The notes under the pieces were generated by a model, which saw only the letters and a program-made list of their open reading frames with translations, was not told where the DNA came from and ran no database searches. This document shows, one piece after another, positions 1 through 5,146 of a stretch of DNA of 10,944 nucleotides. The DNA comes from JASJHI01 sp965371355 (GTDB lineage Bacteria > Actinomycetota > Acidimicrobiia > Acidimicrobiales > Ilumatobacteraceae). The translations under genes were made by a program, and so were the position numbers. Every line of letters starts with the position of its first letter. The first letter of the stretch is position 1. Location: positions 1 to 10,944 of the forward strand of contig CBDUYD010000099.1 of the NCBI GenBank assembly GCA_965371355.1, in the 5' to 3' direction.

Positions 1-1
1 C

Positions 2-256
2 ATGAGGACGACGGTGACACTCGACGACGACACCGAGGCGCTTGTACGCCGGCGGATGGCCGACCGGAAGGTCTCCTTCAAGCAGGCGCTCAACGATGCG
101 ATCCGCGACGGGGCGACGTCCGGCACGGGCAGACACCAGTTCACGACCGACACCACGTCGATGGGCGTTCCCACCGTCAACCTCGACCGCGCGCTGCAAC
201 TCGCGGGCGAACTCGAAGATGACGCGCTCGTGCAGAAGATGCGCGCCGGAGCGTGA
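2..256 (+). CDS. vapB: VapB-like antitoxin (ribbon-helix-helix type)
   Basis: Small 84-residue protein just upstream of a PIN-domain toxin and probably its antitoxin: it would bind and neutralise the toxin and repress the shared promoter. Residues 1-37 read as a ribbon-helix-helix DNA-binding unit: a beta strand (MRTTVTLDDD) followed by two helices ending near NDAIRDG. Residues 60-84 (LDRALQLAGELEDD onward) resemble the acidic helical tail that VapB antitoxins insert into the toxin. Length is typical of VapB. The ATG begins at the second base of the window, so promoter, operator and RBS cannot be seen and a start further upstream cannot be excluded. The stop codon overlaps the toxin start as GTGA, the usual coupled order of antitoxin then toxin. 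The family assignment comes from sequence pattern and context; the cognate pairing is inferred. Confidence 0.85.
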   Translation: MRTTVTLDDDTEALVRRRMADRKVSFKQALNDAIRDGATSGTGRHQFTTDTTSMGVPTVNLDRALQLAGELEDDALVQKMRAGA

Positions 257-681
257 AGATCGTCGACGCCAATGTCCTGCTCTACGCGGTGAACGTCGAC
301 GCTCCACGCCACGAGCAAGCTCGGCGATGGCTCGACGAGTCGCTCTCACTCGGCGCTACCGTCGGCTTCGCCTGGATCGCCATGTTGGCGTTCGTCCGAA
401 TCTCCACCAAGCACGGCATCTTCCCCGCGCCGCTCTCGACCGACGCCGCGCTCGCCCGGGTCGATGCCTGGCTGGGTGCCCGCTCGGCGCAGATCGTGGA
501 ACCGACGGCCCGCCATCTCGCGCTGCTGGACGATCTGCTCGCCTCCGTCGGCACCGGGGGGAATCTCGTCAACGACGCACATCTCGCCGCGCTGTCGATC
601 GAACACCGTGGTGCCGTCGTGTCCTACGACACCGACTTCGGGAGGTTTCCCGGCGTCCGCTGGGAGCTCCCCGCGGCCTGA
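253..681 (+). CDS. vapC: VapC-like PIN-domain ribonuclease toxin
   Basis: A 142-residue PIN-domain protein, the toxin half of a type II vapBC module. Known VapC toxins are Mg2+/Mn2+-dependent RNases that cut tRNA or rRNA; the target here cannot be read from sequence. Acidic metal-binding positions are visible at D5 (IVDANVLLYAV), D108 (NLVNDAHLAAL), and D126/D128 (SYDTDF). The second acidic residue of classical PIN domains, normally a Glu before FxR, is Ala46 in the LAFVRIST segment. From memory this is also usual in the mycobacterial-type PIN subfamily (W..LLAF.R..T), so it does not imply inactivity. The GTG start at 253 overlaps the antitoxin stop (GTGA). Full length with an intact C-terminus (FPGVRWELP). 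It converges on the ABC permease gene 21 bases away, with both stops inside one inverted repeat. Confidence 0.88.
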   Translation: MKIVDANVLLYAVNVDAPRHEQARRWLDESLSLGATVGFAWIAMLAFVRISTKHGIFPAPLSTDAALARVDAWLGARSAQIVEPTARHLALLDDLLASVGTGGNLVNDAHLAALSIEHRGAVVSYDTDFGRFPGVRWELPAA

Positions 682-708
682 CCGCCCTTCACGGTCTCAC
701 GGTCAGGC
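676..708. terminator. Inverted repeat between convergent vapC and ABC permease; possible bidirectional terminator
   Basis: Arms GCCTGACCG (676-684) and CGGTCAGGC (700-708) are a perfect 9-bp inverted repeat with a 15-base loop. The vapC stop TGA (679-681) lies in the left arm and the permease stop (TCA on + at 703-705) in the right arm. There is no clear T tract on either side, so intrinsic termination is uncertain. A second copy of CGGTC at 692-696 allows a shorter alternative hairpin with 680-684. Confidence 0.4.
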
Positions 709-1539
709 GGCGTCGTTGGCGACCCTTGCGGCACGACGCCGGCGCGGGGCGGTGCCACTCGGCTCCCACCGGAACCTCTTCACCGCGACCACCGCACCGG
801 CGACGCCCCACAGGGCGACGAACGCCAGCTTGTCCCACGCGAACGCAGGCGGATCGACGAGCGGATTGAAGCAGTCCTGAAACGCTTCGGCAAAGGGCTT
901 CAGCGGGAAGAAGTCGCCGATCCGCGTGATCCAGGTCGGGGTGTCGTCGTCGAGCGGGATGAAGATGTTCGACACGAAGGCCAGCGGGAGGAGCGTCGCA
1001 TTGGCGGCGGCCGACGCCGAACTGGCCGATTTGACGAGCGCGGCGAGCGCGAGTCCGAGTGCGGCGAACGTGGCGACCCCGACGACGAAGGTCAGCAGTG
1101 CAGCGGGCATCTTCGCCCAGACGATCTCGAGGTCGTACGCGACGTAGCCGAGCGTCAACATGAGGAGGACGCCCCCCGCGGCGATGAGGACGGCCGAGAC
1201 GATGAAGCCCGCCATGTAGATCCACGTCGGCAGCGGTGTTCCCCGCCACCGCTTGAGCACACCCTCGTCGCGGCGCAACGGCACCATGTTCGCGAGGTTC
1301 GTGTAGGTCGCCGAGACCGCGGTGAACGCGGCAAGGCCGCCCGTGTAGAACTGGCTCACCGGCCAGCCGCCCTCGTCGGTCTCGATGATCTCGTCGCCGA
1401 ACAACGCGTTGAACAGCACGAGCATGATCAACGGCAGCACGAGCGTGAAGAAGAAGGCGATGGGGATCCGCCAGATCGTGACCACCTGGTAGTGGGTCTG
1501 GCGAACGAGCAGGCGCGGCCACGACGGGAACGCCGTCAC
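703..1539 (-). CDS. ABC-2 type transporter permease (DrrB-like)
   Basis: A 278-residue integral membrane subunit of an ABC-2 exporter, partner of the ATPase encoded immediately upstream. About six hydrophobic segments are visible, near residues 25-46, 64-84, 107-131, 146-169, 178-196 and 235-253. The cytoplasmic segment LKRWRGTPLP (95-104) and the late ATLLPLAFVSNIFIPL segment (181-196) are typical of the DrrB/NodJ branch, which exports drugs, lipids or polysaccharides. The C-terminus is basic (RRRRAARV). I chose the GTG at 1539 because it overlaps the ATPase stop as GTGA and gives the normal family N-terminus. An extension to 1641 is open but would read 34 arginine-rich residues inside the ATPase gene. 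The substrate is unknown; the operon also contains a truncated haemoglobin, which may point to a redox-linked or lipid cargo, but that is speculation. Confidence 0.88.
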   Translation of the reverse strand: MTAFPSWPRLLVRQTHYQVVTIWRIPIAFFFTLVLPLIMLVLFNALFGDEIIETDEGGWPVSQFYTGGLAAFTAVSATYTNLANMVPLRRDEGVLKRWRGTPLPTWIYMAGFIVSAVLIAAGGVLLMLTLGYVAYDLEIVWAKMPAALLTFVVGVATFAALGLALAALVKSASSASAAANATLLPLAFVSNIFIPLDDDTPTWITRIGDFFPLKPFAEAFQDCFNPLVDPPAFAWDKLAFVALWGVAGAVVAVKRFRWEPSGTAPRRRRAARVANDAA

Positions 1540-2465
1540 GACGGATCCTCGCTCGATGCGGTGAGCCCGAGATACACGTCCTCGAGCGATGCCCGGGCGA
1601 TGGAGAGCGACTCGAGCTCGACGCCCGCGTCGATCGCCCACCCCGCGAGCCGGTGGACGGCCTCGGTCGGGCGCTCGACAGTCGCCTCGACGAGCCGACC
1701 CGAGATCCGAGGGGCGACTCCGAGCAACCCGCCGAACGTCGCCGCCAGGTCGGTCGACGGGACGTTCTTCGGCGCGAGGAAACTGATCGACGTGCCGCTC
1801 AGCCGTTCCTTCAGCTGATCGGGCGTGCCCTCGGCGATCAGACGACCCCGCGAGAGCACGCCGACGCGATCGGCGAGGTTCTCGGCCTCGTCGAGATAGT
1901 GGGTGGTGAGCAACACGGTCGTGCCCTGCGCGCTGAGCGACTCGATCAGTTCCCAGAAGCGACGCCGCGCGGACGGGTCGAATCCCGTCGTCGGTTCGTC
2001 GAGAAACAGCAGATCGGGCTTGCCGACGATCCCCAGCGCCAAGTCGATGCGGCGCCGCTGGCCTCCCGACAATGATCCGACGCGGTCGTCGACCTTCTCC
2101 TCGAGACCGACGAGATCGACCAGTTCCTCGACGGAGCGCCGCTGCCGGTAGCAGCTGCCGTACAGCTCGAGCACCTCGCGCACGGTGAACTCGCTCTCGA
2201 CGCCGGCCGACTGTAGAACGATCCCGATCCGGTCGCGGAATTCGCGTCCACCGGACGACGGATCGATCCCGAGAACGCGCACCGTGCCCGACGTCGCCGT
2301 CCGGAAACCCTCGAGAATCTCGACGGTCGTCGTCTTGCCCGCACCGTTCTCGCCGAGCAGTGCGTACACCTCGCCGGTGTCGACGCGGAACGAGACACCG
2401 TCGACGGCCACCGTGTCGCCGTACCGCTTGCGCAGATCCTCGACCTCGATGGCCGCCACGCTCAC
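1536..2465 (-). CDS. ABC transporter ATP-binding protein (DrrA-like)
   Basis: A 309-residue cytoplasmic ATPase that powers the ABC-2 permease encoded next. All nucleotide-binding motifs are intact: Walker A GENGAGKT (38-45), Q-loop Q85, signature LSGGQ (132-136), Walker B LLFLDE (152-157), D-loop near GFDP (161-164) and H-loop H189. The signature is followed by RRRIDLAL, typical of the DrrA/CcmA exporter group. After residue 220 there is a roughly 85-residue C-terminal domain like that of DrrA-type proteins, which helps assembly with the permease. The start is GTG at 2465, overlapping the globin stop as GTGA; a second GTG lies two codons in (2459). The stop overlaps the permease GTG in the same way, so globin, ATPase and permease form one coupled operon. 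The substrate cannot be told from the ATPase. Confidence 0.92.
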   Translation of the reverse strand: MSVAAIEVEDLRKRYGDTVAVDGVSFRVDTGEVYALLGENGAGKTTTVEILEGFRTATSGTVRVLGIDPSSGGREFRDRIGIVLQSAGVESEFTVREVLELYGSCYRQRRSVEELVDLVGLEEKVDDRVGSLSGGQRRRIDLALGIVGKPDLLFLDEPTTGFDPSARRRFWELIESLSAQGTTVLLTTHYLDEAENLADRVGVLSRGRLIAEGTPDQLKERLSGTSISFLAPKNVPSTDLAATFGGLLGVAPRISGRLVEATVERPTEAVHRLAGWAIDAGVELESLSIARASLEDVYLGLTASSEDPS

Positions 2466-2899
2466 GTCCTCCCGGTCGTCGCCGAGGTGATCGGCAACCC
2501 GGTGTCGTTGCGGAGATGCTCGGCCGCCGGCACGAAGTACGCCATCAACTCCTCAGCGATGCTGTCGTCGAGATCGCGGTCAGCGCACGTCTCACCCACG
2601 GCGGTACCCATGTGCAACAACCAGCGGTCACGCTCGACGGGTCCGACGTGGAACGGCATGTGTCGCATGCGGAGCCGGGGGTGACCGCGCTCGTCGGAAT
2701 AGGTCGTCGGGCCTCCCCAGAACTGCACGAGGAACAGCATCAGACGGCGACTCGCCCCGGTCAGGTCCGGCTGTTGCGGGTAGAGCGGGAGCAACACGTC
2801 GTCACTCGCGACCCGGCCGTAGAAGCGATCGACGAGTTCCTCGAAGAAGATTTGACCACCGACGCGGTCGTACATGCTGGCGGGGAGGGACTCGGACAC
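2462..2899 (-). CDS. glbO: Group II truncated haemoglobin (trHbO-like)
   Basis: A 145-residue 2-on-2 globin that closely resembles mycobacterial GlbO, a haem protein binding O2 and implicated in redox or NO chemistry. Aligned from memory to GlbO, key residues are present: Tyr B10 (Y27 in DRFYGRV), Tyr CD1 (Y40 in PLYP), Leu E11 (L53), proximal His F8 (H80 in LRMRHMPF) and the group II hallmark Trp G8 (W93 in ERDRWL). The block QFWGGPTTYSDERGHPR (59-75) is nearly diagnostic for group II. The GTG start at 2899 is favoured because a TACGGT box ends 7 bases before it, as expected for a leaderless mRNA. An ATG at 2875 (residue 9) is the alternative, without a clear RBS. First gene of the globin-ABC exporter operon; its stop overlaps the ATPase start (GTGA). 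Chemistry inside the cell is inferred from the family. Confidence 0.92.
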   Translation of the reverse strand: MSESLPASMYDRVGGQIFFEELVDRFYGRVASDDVLLPLYPQQPDLTGASRRLMLFLVQFWGGPTTYSDERGHPRLRMRHMPFHVGPVERDRWLLHMGTAVGETCADRDLDDSIAEELMAYFVPAAEHLRNDTGLPITSATTGRT

Positions 2900-2912
2900 G
2901 GCGCGAACCGTA
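2900..2912 (-). promoter_or_regulatory. Leaderless -10 promoter element of the globin-ABC operon
   Basis: On the minus strand TACGGT (2912-2907) is followed by seven bases and then GTG at 2899. This is the TANNNT-N6/7-start layout known for leaderless actinobacterial transcripts. No convincing -35 is seen. The same hexamer sits at the same distance before two other genes in this window. Confidence 0.5.
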
Positions 2913-2963
2913 TCCCGGCCACTGAAGTAGTTGGGACTCAGCAGGCTGTGCTACGCCGTGCGC

Positions 2964-2975
2964 TACGGTCCCGCA
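2964..2975 (+). promoter_or_regulatory. Leaderless -10 promoter element of the O-methyltransferase gene
   Basis: TACGGT (2964-2969) is followed by six bases and then ATG at 2976, so transcription would start at or next to the A of the ATG. No Shine-Dalgarno or clear -35 is seen. It mirrors the element on the other strand at 2907-2912; the 51 bases between them are the whole shared regulatory region. Confidence 0.5.
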
Positions 2976-3647
2976 ATGTCCTCCGATTCGGCCTCACCGT
3001 GGCTCGATCCCGTGATCTCCGCCTACGTCGCCGAACGCGCCCAGGCGCCCGACGCGGTCCTCCTCGACCTCGTCGCCGAGACCGCCGAGGCCACGGGCGG
3101 AGCATCGGTCATGCAGGTGAGCGCCCACCAGGGCGCGCTTCTCGGCCTGCTCGTCGGCATCTCCGGAGCCAGGCGGGCGATCGAAGTCGGCACGTTCACG
3201 GGCTACTCGGCGATCTGCATCGCCCGGGCGCTGCCCGACGACGGAAGGCTGCTGTGCTGTGACATCAGCGACGAGTACACCTCGATCGCGCGGCGTGCCT
3301 GGACCCGCGCCGGGCTCGACGACCGGATCGAATTGCGGCTCGGACCCGCCGACGAGACACTGCGCCGGCTGCCACCCGATCAGCCGATCGATTTCGCGTT
3401 CGTCGACGCGGACAAGTCCGGGTACCTCGCATACTTCGAGACGCTGCTGCCGCTGATGCGACCCAATGCACTGATCTGCGTCGACAACACGCTGTGGTCG
3501 GGCCGGGTCGCCGAGCCGGTCGTCCCCGACACCGGCGACGACACGAAGGCGCTGATCGCATTCAACGACAGCATCGCCGCCGATCCGCGTATCGAGAGCT
3601 ACGTGCTGCCGATCGGCGACGGTCTCACACTGATCCGCAAGCGCTGA
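2976..3647 (+). CDS. SAM-dependent O-methyltransferase (catechol/caffeoyl-CoA OMT family)
   Basis: A 223-residue class I methyltransferase that transfers a methyl group from S-adenosylmethionine to a hydroxyl, probably on a catechol-like small molecule, in a metal-dependent manner. The SAM-binding motif I is AIEVGTFTGYSA (68-79), with an acidic residue D96 at the end of the second strand (LCCDIS). The family metal ligands are present: D144 (FVDADK, 142-147), and D170 with N171 (VDNTLWSGRV, 169-178). KSGYLAYF (147-154) is also characteristic. The length fits the family (about 210-230). I chose ATG 2976 because of the TACGGT box six bases upstream and the family-like N-terminus; a TTG at 2931 would add 15 residues without support. 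It diverges from the globin operon and converges on the PRC-barrel gene. The natural substrate is unknown. Confidence 0.9.
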   Translation: MSSDSASPWLDPVISAYVAERAQAPDAVLLDLVAETAEATGGASVMQVSAHQGALLGLLVGISGARRAIEVGTFTGYSAICIARALPDDGRLLCCDISDEYTSIARRAWTRAGLDDRIELRLGPADETLRRLPPDQPIDFAFVDADKSGYLAYFETLLPLMRPNALICVDNTLWSGRVAEPVVPDTGDDTKALIAFNDSIAADPRIESYVLPIGDGLTLIRKR

Positions 3648-3701
3648 CCGGCCGACGTTGCTGGGGGGCCGCGCCGACCGGTCTACGCCGCTGGGGGACT
3701 G

Positions 3702-3998
3702 CTACGACGCGAGTTCGTAGTGGCGGACCAACTCGCGCTCGGTGGACGAATCGAGGAAGTGGCTGCGATCCGCCTTCGGAGCGCTCTTGACGACACGCTT
3801 CTCGAACGGCACGACGAAGTCGCCCTTCTCGGACATGTATCCGACGCCGACCGGGAGATAGTGGGCCGACCGCAGAAGACCCAGGTCGACGACCGCCCAT
3901 TCGGGGTCGCCGGACTGGCCATACAACACGTCGCTGATGGTTCCGATGAGCCGGTGATCTTGGTCGACCACGTCGTGGCCCCGGTAGTGGGTGGTCAT
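3702..3998 (-). CDS. PRC-barrel domain protein
   Basis: A 98-residue soluble protein that looks like a stand-alone PRC-barrel domain, a small beta barrel found in the photosynthetic reaction centre H subunit, RimM and many stress-associated bacterial proteins. Visible pattern: GHDVVDQDHRLIGTISDVLY (7-26), then DPEWAVVDLGLL (31-42), HYLPVG (47-52), and DFVVPFEKRVVKSAP (60-74), the usual succession of strands. The tail ERELVRHYEL is a short charged helix. The ATG at 3998 is set by a clear AGGAG eight bases upstream; a start at 4076 would read through the probable promoter and is rejected. The gene is probably monocistronic, with its own promoter and the upstream crotonase gene closed by a hairpin. 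The function of such small PRC-barrel proteins is mostly unknown. Confidence 0.8.
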   Translation of the reverse strand: MTTHYRGHDVVDQDHRLIGTISDVLYGQSGDPEWAVVDLGLLRSAHYLPVGVGYMSEKGDFVVPFEKRVVKSAPKADRSHFLDSSTERELVRHYELAS

Positions 3999-4006
3999 GT
4001 CGTGTG

Positions 4007-4011
4007 CTCCT
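4007..4011 (-). promoter_or_regulatory. Ribosome binding site of the PRC-barrel gene
   Basis: AGGAG on the minus strand lies eight bases before ATG 3998. It is the clearest Shine-Dalgarno in the window and decides the start codon; most other starts here are either leaderless or coupled by overlap. Confidence 0.75.
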
Positions 4012-4047
4012 GTTCGCCCACCGGTGAGATGAGAGGTGCTCGCTGTC

Positions 4048-4081
4048 ACACAACTGTAACGCAATCGACCTGACAATGAAA
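4048..4081 (-). promoter_or_regulatory. Probable promoter of the PRC-barrel gene
   Basis: Two overlapping readings are possible on the minus strand. One is TTTCAT (4081-4076), 17 bases, then TACAGT (4058-4053), which fits the TANNNT -10 pattern. The other is TTGTCA (4076-4071), 17 bases, then TTGTGT (4053-4048). Either gives a leader of about 40-50 bases that includes the AGGAG. The first -35 overlaps the T-rich tail of the crotonase terminator. Confidence 0.4.
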
Positions 4082-4106
4082 GGTCGGATCGCTGAGCTCG
4101 CCGACC
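4075..4106 (-). terminator. Probable intrinsic terminator of the crotonase gene
   Basis: Just past the stop (4112-4110), the minus strand reads GGTCGG (4106-4101), a 13-base loop, CCGACC (4087-4082), and then TTTCATT (4081-4075). The stem can extend by two C-G pairs inside, with a 2-base bulge. This is a GC-rich hairpin followed by a short T-rich tail. A competing pairing of 4101-4106 with 4119-4124 would cover the stop codon instead. Confidence 0.45.
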
Positions 4107-4109
4107 GGG

Positions 4110-4970
4110 TCAGTGGAAGGTCGGTTGCTCGTAGTCCGGAAAGATGTCCGGCAGCCCGTCGCTCACCCGGAGCGGGTAGACGGGGTCACGTTTCTCGAGG
4201 AAACTCTCGACACCCTCTTTCGCGTCGGCGCTGTTGCCCCTCGACATGATCCCTCTCGAATCGACCCGGTGCGCCTCCATCGGATGATCGGCACCGAGCA
4301 TCCGCCAGAGCATCTGGCGCGTGAGCGCCACCGACACGGGCGCGGTGTTGTCGGCGATCTCGCCCGCGATCCGCCGCGCCTCGACGAGCAGCTCGTCGGG
4401 CTCGTGGACGCTGCGTACGAGGCCACGCTCGCATGCTTCCGACGCCGGGAACAGCCGACCCGAGTAGCACCACTCCGCGGCGGTACTGACACCGACGAGG
4501 CGGGGCAGGAACCATGACGAACAGGCCTCGGGAACGATGCCGCGGCGGGTGAAGACGAATCCGAATCGGGCGGCCGTGCTCGCCAGCCGGATGTCCATCG
4601 GCAGCGTCATCGTGACGCCGATGCCGACCGCGGCGCCGTTGATCGCACCGATCACCGGCTTGGTGCAGTCGAAGATCCGGAGGGTGAGCACCCCGCCCCC
4701 GTCGCGCGGCACACTCGATTGACGTCCCTCATCCTTCTCACCGCGGGCGAACGTCTCGCCGCCCGCCGCCAGGTCGGCGCCGGCGCAGTAGGCGCGACCC
4801 GAACCGGTGACGATGACCGCCCTGACGTCGTCGTCCTCGTCGACCCGATCGAACGCATCGAGCATCTCGCTCATCATCGTCCTGGTGAACGCATTGAGCT
4901 TGTCCGGTCGGTGCAGCGTGATCGTCGCGATCTGATCATCGACGTCGTAGGTGATCTCGGTGTAGTCCAC
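4110..4970 (-). CDS. Crotonase-family protein, enoyl-CoA isomerase-like active site
   Basis: A 286-residue crotonase (enoyl-CoA hydratase/isomerase) superfamily protein acting on an acyl-CoA. The oxyanion-hole loops are present: YCAGADL (61-67) and NGAAVGIGV (111-119). HRPDKLNAF (20-28) and LPRLVG (155-160) are family landmarks. Aligned from memory to rat mitochondrial hydratase, the two catalytic glutamates (E144, E164) are T120 and F140 here, so simple hydration is unlikely. The segment IVPEACSSWFLPRLVG (145-160) matches the PEGCSS region of delta3,delta2-enoyl-CoA isomerases, whose catalytic Glu would be E148. Isomerase or a related reaction is therefore more likely, by inference. The C-terminal stretch LEKRDPVYPLR is common in actinobacterial crotonases. 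The GTG start at 4970 is supported by a TACGGT box seven bases upstream. It stands alone, followed by a probable terminator. Confidence 0.88.
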   Translation of the reverse strand: MDYTEITYDVDDQIATITLHRPDKLNAFTRTMMSEMLDAFDRVDEDDDVRAVIVTGSGRAYCAGADLAAGGETFARGEKDEGRQSSVPRDGGGVLTLRIFDCTKPVIGAINGAAVGIGVTMTLPMDIRLASTAARFGFVFTRRGIVPEACSSWFLPRLVGVSTAAEWCYSGRLFPASEACERGLVRSVHEPDELLVEARRIAGEIADNTAPVSVALTRQMLWRMLGADHPMEAHRVDSRGIMSRGNSADAKEGVESFLEKRDPVYPLRVSDGLPDIFPDYEQPTFH

Positions 4971-4983
4971 GGTCCGGACCGTA
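4971..4983 (-). promoter_or_regulatory. Leaderless -10 promoter element of the crotonase gene
   Basis: On the minus strand TACGGT (4983-4978), seven bases (CCGGACC), then GTG at 4970. Spacing and hexamer are identical to those before the globin gene. No Shine-Dalgarno and no clear -35 are seen. Confidence 0.5.
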
Positions 4984-5042
4984 ACGATCGCCGAGCGGCA
5001 CCCGCGAAGCGGACTCGCCGCCCGTGGTCGAAGCTCCGGCGG

Positions 5043-5056
5043 TAGATTCCGACGGC
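5043..5056 (+). promoter_or_regulatory. Possible leaderless -10 element before the short ORF and membrane-protein gene
   Basis: TAGATT (5043-5048) fits the actinobacterial TANNNT -10 pattern and is followed by eight bases and ATG 5057. It is the only good -10 candidate I see upstream of the membrane-protein gene. No clear -35 is seen. Confidence 0.4.
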
Positions 5057-5146
5057 ATGCGCCCCGGGTCGAGTACTAGGCGTCCGGTGGCGAGGATGTT
5101 CCGACCGTCGGGTGCCGACACCGCGATCGGGGTGCGCGACCGTTGA
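5057..5146 (+). CDS. Possible 29-residue leader ORF coupled to the membrane-protein gene
   Basis: ATG 5057 opens a 29-codon frame starting MRPGSSTRRPVARMF and ending IGVRDR, with TGA at 5144-5146. The stop overlaps the TTG start of the next gene as TTGA. A TAGATT -10 element lies eight bases before the ATG, so a leaderless mRNA starting here would be translated first through this ORF, and ribosomes could then re-initiate at the weak TTG. The peptide is arginine-rich (7 of 29), with no hydrophobic stretch, and matches nothing I know. Third codon positions are GC-rich, but in DNA this rich in G+C that says little. It may be a regulatory leader, or just a chance frame. Confidence 0.35.
   Translation: MRPGSSTRRPVARMFRPSGADTAIGVRDR

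Noticed and set aside
42..869. 275-codon + frame over vapBC and the permease end
   Set aside because: Shadow of vapB and vapC; Arg/Pro/Ser-rich composition, no domain.
1540..1641. Longer N-terminus for the ABC permease
   Set aside because: It would add 34 Arg-rich residues inside the ATPase gene; the GTGA overlap at 1539 explains the start better.
2360..3262. 300-codon + frame across the ATPase, globin and methyltransferase starts
   Set aside because: It overlaps three recognised genes in other frames and its protein is Arg-rich and without motifs.
3646..3683. GACCGG/CCGGTC repeat after the O-methyltransferase gene
   Set aside because: Only six pairs with a 26-base loop and no T tract, so it is weak as a terminator.
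3999..4076. Longer N-terminus for the PRC-barrel protein
   Set aside because: It would cover the AGGAG and the probable promoter, and the extra residues do not look like part of the domain.
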